A DNA stretch of 64,000 nucleotides from CAADGV01 sp040290295 (GTDB lineage: Bacteria > Bacteroidota > Ignavibacteria > UBA10030 > UBA6906), in assembly GCA_040290295.1 (NCBI GenBank), contig PSMW01000010.1, positions 41,895 through 105,894 of the forward strand. The letters are read 5' to 3'. The position numbers and the translations under genes were made by a program. Below, in pieces: positions 1 through 7,148 of this stretch. The first letter of the stretch is position 1, and each line of letters starts with the position of its first letter. Below the pieces are notes generated by a model. It was not told where the DNA came from. It saw only the letters and a program-made list of their open reading frames with translations, and searched no databases.

Positions 1-520
1 TGTAGAAGGGCGATCCTCGTTCACCCTTGCGAATCTTCGAGGAGAACTCGATATCGCTCAACACTATGTGTGTTGTCGGAGGAAGCTTAATCGACAGGCG
101 TTGCAGCGTGCTGTCACGCCTGTCGGGTTTGTTGACATCCTTTGCAACAACTTTGAGAGTGTACTCTCCTTCGGGAAGCAACATGTTGGAGAGGCTGACG
201 AGATTCATCGCACTAAGGCGGAGGTCGGTCGTTCGGTGCGGCATGAGCAGACGATCGGCTGCGAAGATCGAGTCTTTGCGATGGACTGTCATGAGAAGCT
301 CGACACCCGCCTTGTAGCCTACACTGTCGGGTAGGTAGGTCAACATGCGCTGCGGGATGGAGTAGTACACCTCAACATACACGTTCGAGTCGTCGCCTCG
401 AAAGCGAGCAAAGTCCACAGCAATCCGGAAGGATTCCTGCGGAGGAGAAGGCTGGCTGAACGCTATCGACGTACAACACACCAACAGCACAGACGCAAAA
501 TCACGTTTCCAAGAAAGCAT
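1..520 (-). CDS. secreted protein, unknown function, 3' end cut by window edge
   Basis: Reading leftwards from the ATG at 518-520, the frame stays open for 173 codons to the window edge, so the C-terminus is missing. A good ribosome site (GGAG, 8 bases upstream) supports this start. The first 22 residues form a signal peptide (MLSWKRD, then a hydrophobic run ending SIAFSQ), so the product is exported. The mature part is rich in beta-type segments (FRIAVDFARFRGDDSNVYVEV, then YSIPQRMLTYLPD). It resembles the N-terminal beta domain of GWxTD-type envelope proteins of this phylum, but the diagnostic GWxTD motif would lie outside the window, so this is only a guess. The next gene to the right on this strand is a YjbQ-family gene 109 bases away. 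Confidence 0.75.
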   Translation of the reverse strand, partial: MLSWKRDFASVLLVCCTSIAFSQPSPPQESFRIAVDFARFRGDDSNVYVEVYYSIPQRMLTYLPDSVGYKAGVELLMTVHRKDSIFAADRLLMPHRTTDLRLSAMNLVSLSNMLLPEGEYTLKVVAKDVNKPDRRDSTLQRLSIKLPPTTHIVLSDIEFSSKIRKGERGSPFY

Positions 521-629
521 CTCGTTATCTCCGAATGAGTCGAGGGTAGAAGATCCACGAAAAATCTACGGAAGGGGGAAAGGAATAGCAACAAACAGCT
601 TGAGCGCGAATGGTTTCTGCAGCGATGTC

Positions 630-1043
630 TTATTCTCCCAGTACTTTGACGATGACGCGCTTACGACGTTGTCCGTCGAACTCCGCGTAGTAAATTTGTT
701 GCCATGGCCCGAAGTCGAGTTTGCCGTCGGTAATGGGCACGATCACTTCATGATGAATCAGCAGGCTTTTGAGATGTGCGTCGCCGTTGGTCTCACCCGT
801 GCGGTGATGCCGGTAATGAGGATTAAACGGAGCGAGCTTTTCCAACCATTCATCGATGTCTTGGATCAGTCCCGATTCCGCATCGTTCACGTACACCCCC
901 GCCGTAATATGCATCGCCGAGACAAGTACCATGCCCTCTCTCACGCCGCTCTTACGAACGATATCGGCGACTGTATCGGTGATATTGATATATTCTCGGT
1001 GTTGCTTGGTATTGAACCAGAGATACTCGGTGTACGATTTCAT
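630..1043 (-). CDS. YjbQ/UPF0047 family protein (secondary thiamine-phosphate synthase-like)
   Basis: 137 residues, the usual length of the family. The conserved motifs are in order: SAMHITAGVYVNDAES in the first half, HYRHHRTGETNGDAHLK in the middle, and a C-terminal block GKLDFGPWQQIYYAEFDG followed by RRKRVIVKVLGE. Members are small cytoplasmic proteins; E. coli YjbQ has weak thiamine-phosphate synthase activity and the true role is unsettled. The gene starts with ATG and lies 9 bases downstream of the receiver-domain gene on the same strand, so the two are probably co-transcribed. Nothing in the neighbourhood points to thiamine metabolism. Confidence 0.9.
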   Translation of the reverse strand: MKSYTEYLWFNTKQHREYINITDTVADIVRKSGVREGMVLVSAMHITAGVYVNDAESGLIQDIDEWLEKLAPFNPHYRHHRTGETNGDAHLKSLLIHHEVIVPITDGKLDFGPWQQIYYAEFDGQRRKRVIVKVLGE

Positions 1044-1052
1044 AGCCGATCC

Positions 1053-1430
1053 TCAGGCTGTTCCGAGCAACCGCTTCGCGGCGGCGACCAGTTCCGCGGT
1101 GACATACGGTTTTGGCATGAACTCGTCCGCGCCGGCTTGCATCACTTCCTCTCGCACGTTGTTCCGTCCAAAGCCGCTTGCACCGATAATCTTCACAGAT
1201 GGTTTGAGCTTACGCGCTCGCTCGATCAACTCCACCCCGCCCATCTTGGGAAGTCCAAGATCCGTGACCAACAGGTCGATCTCGTCGGCACGAGCGACGA
1301 AGGTATCCCAAGCCGACTGTCCGTCGAAAGCTTGAAGGACGATGACATTTTCGGCTTGCAGGATCAGCGTAAGAAGATTGTTGATGTCGATCTCATCTTC
1401 CGAGATCAGGACTACCGGTTGTCGTTGCAT
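1053..1430 (-). CDS. single-domain response regulator (receiver only)
   Basis: About 125 residues that form one receiver domain with no output domain. The acidic pair is SEDE near the N-terminus, the phospho-acceptor Asp is in VTDLGLPKMGG, the Thr/Ser switch is in GASGFG and the conserved Lys is in MPKPY. Such proteins pass phosphate within a relay or act by protein contact. I take the ATG at 1430; a TTG two codons upstream is also possible and neither has a well-spaced ribosome site. No histidine kinase is adjacent; the nearest are the two GAF kinases near 16 and 18.5 kb. The 200 bases upstream (1431-1630) contain no convincing gene. Confidence 0.9.
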   Translation of the reverse strand: MQRQPVVLISEDEIDINNLLTLILQAENVIVLQAFDGQSAWDTFVARADEIDLLVTDLGLPKMGGVELIERARKLKPSVKIIGASGFGRNNVREEVMQAGADEFMPKPYVTAELVAAAKRLLGTA

Positions 1431-1630
1431 CTCCAAGATGGTGATCGGTGACGGGAAGCGGAGACGTCTTGAACGTCGGTTTCAATATAAAGATTGTGTG
1501 CCTGAACAGCAATCGGAGAGAGCAGAGGATAGAGCGCGAAGAGAGCCCGCACGAGAAGGCGTACATAGTTGGCTTGCTGCGCTGCGAAGATGAGCCAAGG
1601 TCATCGTTGGAAGGACACAAGCTTCAGAGA

Positions 1631-2425
1631 TTAGCTTCTGCGCAGAGCTAACGTATCATCGACCATGCGTTGCGTAACCGGATGGCGTGGCTCGGAACAG
1701 ATTGCTCGAGCGTTGCCTTGTTCGATGACTTTGCCCTGATGAAGGACCGCGATTCGATCGCACAGGTGAGCAGCAACGGTGAGATCGTGCGTGATAAGCA
1801 AGAGGGAAAGATGTTCTCTGTTCTTGATGTCCTTGATGAGCTGGATGATCTGCTGTTGTGTCAGGATGTCGAGAGCAGATGTCGGTTCGTCGAGAATCAA
1901 CAATCGCGGTTGCGCGCCGAGAGCTCGAGCGATTGCTACACGTTGACGCTGTCCGCCGCTGAGTTGCGATGGGAGCCTCCCGAGAAGTTCTTCAGAAAGC
2001 CCAACGGCATCGAGCAACGTGCCCAGCGTCTGTTCCGGCTCAGGTGCCCCTGCATGCAAGCGTGCTTCGATGCCTTCCATGAGCGTGTCTCGTATGTTCA
2101 TGTAGGGGTCGAGCGAAGCACCGCCTGCTTGGAAGACCATTTGAATTTCTGGATGTATCAGCCGTTGTGTTGAGAGACGCGGAAAGAGTTGCTGCGAATC
2201 GAACATCACTCGACCGCTGTCGGGTTCGTGGAGTCCGATGATGCATCGTCCCAGCGTCGATTTCCCGGACCCGCTCTGCCCAATGATTCCAAGTACCTCC
2301 CCCGTTCGCACGGTCAAGCTGACATTCTCCAGCACTGTGCGCGTGCGATGGGAGAACCATCGATTTCGACTAGCACGCACTGATGCACACAAGCTCTCTA
2401 CGGCGAGGAGGGACGTTCCGTTCAT
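1631..2425 (-). CDS. peptide ABC transporter ATPase (OppF/DppF type)
   Basis: 264 residues; one ABC domain of the oligopeptide/dipeptide/nickel transporter class. Walker A is GQSGSGKST, the Q-loop is VFQAGGASLDP, the signature is LSGGQRQR and Walker B is LLILDEPTSALD, followed by the H-loop ITHDLTVA. The C-terminus (CSEPRHPVTQRMVDDTL) is the short OppF-type extension. It starts 3 bases after the stop of the partner ATPase gene, so the two are one transcription unit. The pair should power a peptide importer; the matching binding protein and permeases lie at 7149-11041 on the other strand, about 4 kb away, which is an unusual split of one system. Confidence 0.93.
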   Translation of the reverse strand: MNGTSLLAVESLCASVRASRNRWFSHRTRTVLENVSLTVRTGEVLGIIGQSGSGKSTLGRCIIGLHEPDSGRVMFDSQQLFPRLSTQRLIHPEIQMVFQAGGASLDPYMNIRDTLMEGIEARLHAGAPEPEQTLGTLLDAVGLSEELLGRLPSQLSGGQRQRVAIARALGAQPRLLILDEPTSALDILTQQQIIQLIKDIKNREHLSLLLITHDLTVAAHLCDRIAVLHQGKVIEQGNARAICSEPRHPVTQRMVDDTLALRRS

Positions 2426-2428
2426 CGG

Positions 2429-3229
2429 TCAAGACGAAGAGATGGTACGGTCTAGTGGGTTGGTAATGCACGCTGCAGCAATGAGCTGACGTGAGTATGG
2501 ATGTTGTGGATAATGAAAGAGCGTATCGACTTGTGCTCGTTCGATGATAGCACCGTCTTTCAAAACGGCGATGTCGTCGGCGTAGAGTCGAGCAATACCG
2601 ATATCGTGTGTAACAAGAATCATCGCCATGCTGAAGTGTTTGCGTAATGAAAGAAGCAAGTCAAGTAACTGTCTGCGCAGCGACGGATCGAGTGCGCTTG
2701 TCGGCTCATCGGCGATCAGCAATTTCGGACGAGAGAGCAGAGCCATCGCGATCATGACTCGTTGCGCCATCCCTACGCTCAGTTGGAATGGATAGCGATG
2801 AGCAACTTCTTCAGGTTGCAATCCGACCCTCTCAAGCAAGTCCTCCACCACCTTTTCGTCGGAATGTTCATCAGCGGCAAGACTCATCTGGCGTTCGATG
2901 GTTGCTATGGGATTCAAGGTGAGGGTTGGCTCTTGGAAAATGTAGCGGACGAGGCTTGTTCTGATCTGGCAAAGAGTTCTCTCGCCACACGCAAGGACGT
3001 TTTTTCCCAAGAGATTTACTTCACCTTCGATGAAGACCTCGGACTCTTGAGGGAAGAGATTCGTGAGCCCCCTTATGAGTGTTGTCTTGCCGCTTCCGCT
3101 CGAACCAACTATTGCCATGCATTTGTTCGCTTCGAGGTCGAACGACACATTCCTAATGACAGGTGATCGGTCTTCATTACCTCCAAAAGAGACATGGAGA
3201 TTTTTAACTGTGAGCAATGGTTGAGTCAT
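2429..3229 (-). CDS. peptide ABC transporter ATPase (OppD/DppD type)
   Basis: 266 residues from the ATG at 3229. An upstream TTG would add 28 residues with no similarity to the family, so I prefer the ATG, which begins directly before the first strand (LLTVKNLHVSFGG). Walker A is GSSGSGKTT, Walker B is LLIADEPTSALD, and the signature reads LSVGMAQR instead of LSGGQ-QR. OppD/DppD members often vary here. The H-loop is VTHDIGIA and the C-terminal HYPQHPYSRQL motif is typical of the peptide/nickel ATPases. First gene of the two-gene ATPase unit. Confidence 0.92.
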   Translation of the reverse strand: MTQPLLTVKNLHVSFGGNEDRSPVIRNVSFDLEANKCMAIVGSSGSGKTTLIRGLTNLFPQESEVFIEGEVNLLGKNVLACGERTLCQIRTSLVRYIFQEPTLTLNPIATIERQMSLAADEHSDEKVVEDLLERVGLQPEEVAHRYPFQLSVGMAQRVMIAMALLSRPKLLIADEPTSALDPSLRRQLLDLLLSLRKHFSMAMILVTHDIGIARLYADDIAVLKDGAIIERAQVDTLFHYPQHPYSRQLIAAACITNPLDRTISSS

Positions 3230-3383
3230 GTCGTGGACTTTTATCTTCAGATAGGTTCGTGCATTCTCCCACCTTCCGCTGTGATGAGGCTCTGCAACAC
3301 TGAGAAATTGCAAAATCTAAGCGGTATTGCGTACTTTCCAGAAAGCGTTTCGTAAATAATTGCTAAAGGCTACGCAAAATCCA

Positions 3384-3412
3384 TTGATAGTGCTGGACGT
3401 TTATTCTATGTT
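3384..3412 (+). promoter_or_regulatory. candidate sigma-70 promoter
   Basis: TTGATA at 3384-3389, a 17-bp spacer and TATGTT at 3407-3412. It lies 87 bases upstream of the tandem-repeat gene and divergent from the ATPase genes. Match by eye only. Confidence 0.45.
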
Positions 3413-3465
3413 TTCCTGCGAAAGGAGGGACGCAAAGGCTAAGGCGCATTGTTCACCAACCTAAT
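3410..3465 (+). ncRNA. possible partial c-di-GMP-I (GEMM) riboswitch-like leader
   Basis: The leader of the tandem-repeat gene contains TCCTGCGAAAGGAGGGACGC followed by AAAGGCTAAGGC. A GAAA-capped hairpin followed directly by GGGACGCAAAG is the most conserved core of class-I c-di-GMP riboswitches. The upstream GCAAACC strand and the 3' receptor half are not recognisable, and the promoter called above would start transcription inside the element. It may be a variant, a relic or chance. Confidence 0.28.
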
Positions 3466-3498
3466 TCACTGATGTCTCAATAGTGAAGGAAGTCCCCC

Positions 3499-3902
3499 AT
3501 GACAAAAACCAAATTCATATTGGTGATCTCGGCGATCCTGTTGTTCGCTGGGGTCGCCATCAGCCAGGAGAATGTGGAACAGGCATTTCGCGTTCGACTC
3601 GCAGATAACTCCGTCTGTGTCGTTCAATCAGGGTCTGCAATCGAAAGCAACGAGCTTGCAGCCCAAACTGTCCAACATGTAGCCTTACGTTCCGCATCGC
3701 AGGTAGAAGCGCTTGGCAGCATCTACGGATTCGGACGTTCTGCGTCTCAGGTAGAAGCGCTTGGCAGCATCTACGGATTCGGACGTTNNNNNNNNNNGGA
3801 CGTTCTGCGTCTCAGGTAGAAGCGCTTGGCAGCATCTACGGATTCGGACGTTCTGCGTCTCAGGTAGAAGCGCTTGGCAGCATCTACGGATTCGGACGTT
3901 AA
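3499..3902 (+). CDS. small secreted protein with C-terminal 16-residue tandem repeats (interrupted by assembly gap)
   Basis: ATG at 3499. The first 23 residues are a signal peptide ending in AISQ, followed by about 40 unique residues (EQAFRVRLADNSVCVVQ). From residue 65 the protein is made of copies of SASQVEALGSIYGFGR. Two copies precede the run of ten N at 3788-3797 and two follow it, ending in Arg and a TAA at 3900-3902. Frame is lost across the gap only because ten N is a placeholder: codons begin at a different phase after it. If the repeat array simply continues, the real gap is 41 bases plus a multiple of 48. I do not recognise the family. The gene has its own promoter candidate and a strong terminator, so it is probably monocistronic. 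Confidence 0.75.
3691..3899 (+). repeat. 48-bp coding tandem repeat
   Basis: Copies at 3691-3738, 3739-3786, 3804-3851 and 3852-3899, plus a partial unit at 3798-3803 after the gap. The first copy differs at a few third positions; the other three look identical, pointing to recent expansion or homogenisation. The real copy number is hidden by the gap. Confidence 0.95.
3788..3797. other. assembly gap (10 N)
   Basis: Ten undetermined bases in the middle of the tandem repeat, where short reads could not be resolved. The length is arbitrary, as the reading-frame mismatch across it shows. Confidence 0.99.
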
Positions 3903-4000
3903 CGATTCATTCATGCTCAAGCTTTAGTCTTCAACCTTCCTTTCATCAAGGGGAGCCCAAGTTCGACGTTAGTTTTGCTAGGTGTGCATGGGGAACCCTC

Positions 4001-4034
4001 AAGCCTTCAATGCTTCTGTATTGAAGGCTTTTTT
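4001..4034 (+). terminator. rho-independent terminator after the tandem-repeat gene
   Basis: Perfect 11-bp stem AAGCCTTCAAT / ATTGAAGGCTT with an 8-base loop, followed by a run of T. It lies 100 bases after the repeat gene stop and 45 bases before the next start. Confidence 0.88.
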
Positions 4035-4078
4035 GTATTCTGTTGGAAATCCTTTTATGAATTCTCTTCGAGGAGTGC

Positions 4079-7021
4079 GTGCGAAAGCTTTTTCTCTCCT
4101 GTTGCGTAGCGCTATTGTTCCAGGCAGCGTTTGCAGAAACGCCGATACAAATCCGGTGGTTTGAGACAGAAAGCAAACACTTCAGGATCGTCTATCGGGA
4201 AGGGCACGCCCATCTCGTTTATCATATTGTTCGGTCAGCCGAGAACGCACTCGAGCGGCTGCGCGAATTGTTTGCCTACACACCGCAAGATAAGATCGTC
4301 ATTAACACCTATGACGTGAACGACTATGGTGCAGGCAGCGCAACAACGGTTCCTCGCAATTATATCTGGCTCGACCTGGCACCAATGGAGCCGGGCTACG
4401 AAAACATTCCGTACAACGAACGAATCCAATGGCTGCTGAATCACGAATTGGTGCATATTGTGGTGAACGATCTTGCCACGAACGTAGAGGCGTTCAATCG
4501 CTCGATCTTCGCTAAGGTCGCGCCTGAACAGGTACAACCCCTTTCCATTCTTTACAGTGTTCTTACCAACTACAGTCGCTACACTCCCCGATGGCATCAA
4601 GAAGGTATCGCCGTGTTCTTGGAAACATGGTTGAGCGGCGGATTTGGCCGAACCCTTGGCAACTTCGACGAGATGTATTTCCGTGCTCTCGTCCATGAAG
4701 GCAAAGCCTTCCCCTCCGACAATCTTCTCGAGACCCAAGTTGCTCACAATTCATTTCTCGTTGAGACCATGTACTACCTCTTTGGTGAAAGATTTGTCAC
4801 TCACCTCGCATTGCGCTATGGTCCCGAAAGAGTATTGCAATGGTACACCGCTTCTGCAAGCGATGTGTACAAGAGTTTCAAGCAGAAGTTCGAGCACGTC
4901 TTCGGCGAGGAGTTCGATACGGCGTGGGAACGGTTTGTCGAGGAGGAAAAGTTGTTCCAAGAGTCCAATCTCTCATGTCTCGGTGCTGAGCCTCTCACGC
5001 CCATCGTGCGTCTTGCGGACAGCCCTATCGGTGCAGTGACGCATCCCCATGCAAGTTTATCGGGCGATACGCTGTATTGGGGTGAACATCGCGCCCACCA
5101 TCTTGCTGATATTTGTCGATTCGTCCGAACGACCCGCAGTGCCAAGGAACTTTCGACGCTCCCTACACCAAGCATGTATCAAGTCGCGTCGACTGCCTTC
5201 GATCCTTCGGTGGGCAAACTGTTCTACACAACCAAAAACAACCAACTCTATCGCGATCTCTGGATGCTGGATGTCCATTCGAACGAGCGGAGACTGCTTT
5301 TCGAAAATGCTCGCATCGGGCATCTTACCGTTTCCTCCTTGACGCATGAGCTGTGGGGAGTTCGTCATGCAGGCGGAGCTTCGTGGTTGGTGCACTCAGC
5401 CTTTCCGTACGACTCGGTTTCGCACCTCCTGTACTTTAATGTGGGAGAAGAGGTTCAGGGACTTGCAGTGAACGACAGCGGAACCTTGCTTGCTGTGGTT
5501 CTCCATAAGCCCAACGGCGATCAATCCATCCTCGTCGTGCCGACTGAACCCATCAAGAACGGCACGCGCGCGGCGTTCACAACCATCACCGACAAGGGTT
5601 CACCCGAAAATCCAAGTTGGGGGAGAGATGGAAGGACGTTGTACTGGAACGCATTCACCAACGGGGTCTCCAACATTTACAAGACTTCGCTCGATACTCT
5701 CCGGATCGTTCCAGTCTCACACACTCTGGTAGGCCTGTTCAAACCGATTGAACTGACAAAGGACTCACTCTTTGCATTCGAGTTTTCGACTGATGGATTT
5801 GTCCCCGTGCTGATTCCTAACGCGGAGGCGCGGCGTTTGCCGGCGATTCAGTATTTGGGCCAGCGTGTGTACGAAGCCTATCCTCACATCGGCAAGTGGG
5901 TGGTGAACCGTACCCCGACAGTTGCCGATAGCTTGCCACCCCTGATGCAAACAGAGTATGCCGGCATGAATCATCTGAAAATAGTGTCGTTCATTCCTGT
6001 CATCACGGGGTTCCAGTCAAAAAAAGTGTTAGGACTCTTTGCGCATGTGTCCGATCCCATCCTGAATCACGACCTCATCATCGAGGCGGGACTTTCACCT
6101 TTTCACGAGAAGCGACAGCCGCTCCAATTCCATTTAAAAATGAAGTACGACTATCAAAAGGAATTTGAATTCGGATGGGAACTCAACGGTCCCGATTTCT
6201 ACGATCTCTTCAACAAACGCAAACGGGGAATGTTAGGCAGCAAGATTCGGCTTGCCAACACTCATTACTGGATATATGACAATCCTCAGAAGATGAAACA
6301 GCAATCGGAATTCGCTTTCTATACGGGAGTGGAGTACATCAACGACAATCTTGTGCGAGTTTCAACGCCGGACTTTTTCGTGGCGCAGACTGCACTGAAC
6401 TCCCAAAGTCTTCGCCGCACGATCGGCAGCAGTGATTTCGAAAGCGGAAACGAGTACAGCATCACGACCATGTACTTCGGTTCCGATCCTCGTGCGCCGA
6501 AGACCGGCTTCCAGTTGTACGCCGAATGGGACCATTTCACTCCATACATTGTCCCACACAACGTTTTGCATTTCAAGATCGCGGCCGGGTATCATAACGC
6601 GAATTCAAGACTCAGCCAATCGAGGTTCTTTTTTGGCGGCTTTGGGAATCGGACGCTGGAGAATGTGGATGCAAAGCAATTTCGCAAAGTCTTCCGCTTT
6701 CCGGGCATACCCATCTACAGTCTTGGGGTTGATCGATTTGCAAAGCTGATGGTGGAAAACAATTTTCCTCCTGTTCGCTTCGGCGAGGTCTCGTTCGGAC
6801 AGCACTTCATGAATCACTTGGATGCATCGGTCTTTACCAACGTATTGGTCACCAATACCCATCGGTGGTTCAGCATCGACGTCGGTGCTCAAGCGAACAT
6901 CGTCTTCAAACATTGGTCGAATCTTGAATCGACACTTTCTGCCGGTGCAGCGCGCGCGTGGTCGATGGGCAATCCATCCGACGAGTGGTTCATCTCATTC
7001 AAGCTCCTTCGGAATTTTTAA
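4079..7021 (+). CDS. large exported protein: gluzincin-type metallopeptidase motif, beta-propeller-like middle, beta-barrel-like C-terminus
   Basis: 980 residues from a GTG preceded by AGGAG. Residues 1-19 are a signal peptide. Residues 120-127 read LNHELVHI, a HExxH zinc site (H122, E123, H126), and WHQEGIAVF around residue 175 supplies the Glu of a gluzincin third ligand, as in peptidase-MA-like families. From about 300 to 600 there are recurring TolB/WD40-like blade segments (VASTAFDPSVGKLFY, ENPSWGRDGRTLYWNAF). The last 330 residues have alternating aromatic strands, an FFGGFGNRTLENV segment and a terminal Phe (SFKLLRNF), as in outer-membrane barrels of the BamA/TamA type. This suggests a peptidase and propeller anchored by a barrel in the outer membrane. 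Substrate is unknown. A weak promoter (TTGTAT-17-TATGAA, 4033-4061) lies just upstream. Confidence 0.85.
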   Translation: MRKLFLSCCVALLFQAAFAETPIQIRWFETESKHFRIVYREGHAHLVYHIVRSAENALERLRELFAYTPQDKIVINTYDVNDYGAGSATTVPRNYIWLDLAPMEPGYENIPYNERIQWLLNHELVHIVVNDLATNVEAFNRSIFAKVAPEQVQPLSILYSVLTNYSRYTPRWHQEGIAVFLETWLSGGFGRTLGNFDEMYFRALVHEGKAFPSDNLLETQVAHNSFLVETMYYLFGERFVTHLALRYGPERVLQWYTASASDVYKSFKQKFEHVFGEEFDTAWERFVEEEKLFQESNLSCLGAEPLTPIVRLADSPIGAVTHPHASLSGDTLYWGEHRAHHLADICRFVRTTRSAKELSTLPTPSMYQVASTAFDPSVGKLFYTTKNNQLYRDLWMLDVHSNERRLLFENARIGHLTVSSLTHELWGVRHAGGASWLVHSAFPYDSVSHLLYFNVGEEVQGLAVNDSGTLLAVVLHKPNGDQSILVVPTEPIKNGTRAAFTTITDKGSPENPSWGRDGRTLYWNAFTNGVSNIYKTSLDTLRIVPVSHTLVGLFKPIELTKDSLFAFEFSTDGFVPVLIPNAEARRLPAIQYLGQRVYEAYPHIGKWVVNRTPTVADSLPPLMQTEYAGMNHLKIVSFIPVITGFQSKKVLGLFAHVSDPILNHDLIIEAGLSPFHEKRQPLQFHLKMKYDYQKEFEFGWELNGPDFYDLFNKRKRGMLGSKIRLANTHYWIYDNPQKMKQQSEFAFYTGVEYINDNLVRVSTPDFFVAQTALNSQSLRRTIGSSDFESGNEYSITTMYFGSDPRAPKTGFQLYAEWDHFTPYIVPHNVLHFKIAAGYHNANSRLSQSRFFFGGFGNRTLENVDAKQFRKVFRFPGIPIYSLGVDRFAKLMVENNFPPVRFGEVSFGQHFMNHLDASVFTNVLVTNTHRWFSIDVGAQANIVFKHWSNLESTLSAGAARAWSMGNPSDEWFISFKLLRNF

Positions 7022-7090
7022 TCGACCAGTCGATGCTGAGCGCGTACCTCCGAACGACAGCAGCATCCGCGTGACGAAGCATACACATGG

Positions 7091-7119
7091 TTGACAAACC
7101 TTCCCTGTCTGGCTATATT
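7091..7119 (+). promoter_or_regulatory. sigma-70-type promoter of the peptide-transporter/kinase operon
   Basis: TTGACA (7091-7096), 17-bp spacer, TATATT (7114-7119): a near-perfect consensus 30 bases before the start of the binding-protein gene at 7149. Confidence 0.75.
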
Positions 7120-7148
7120 TAGCTGTCCTTTTTGTCTAACAGGGGAGT

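Noticed and set aside
600..1451. Long plus-strand frame of 283 codons
   Set aside because: It lies opposite the YjbQ and receiver-domain genes, whose motifs are clear; it has no recognisable features of its own.
3691..3899. CRISPR-like array
   Set aside because: Repeat units are directly adjacent with no spacers and are translated in frame as part of a secreted protein.
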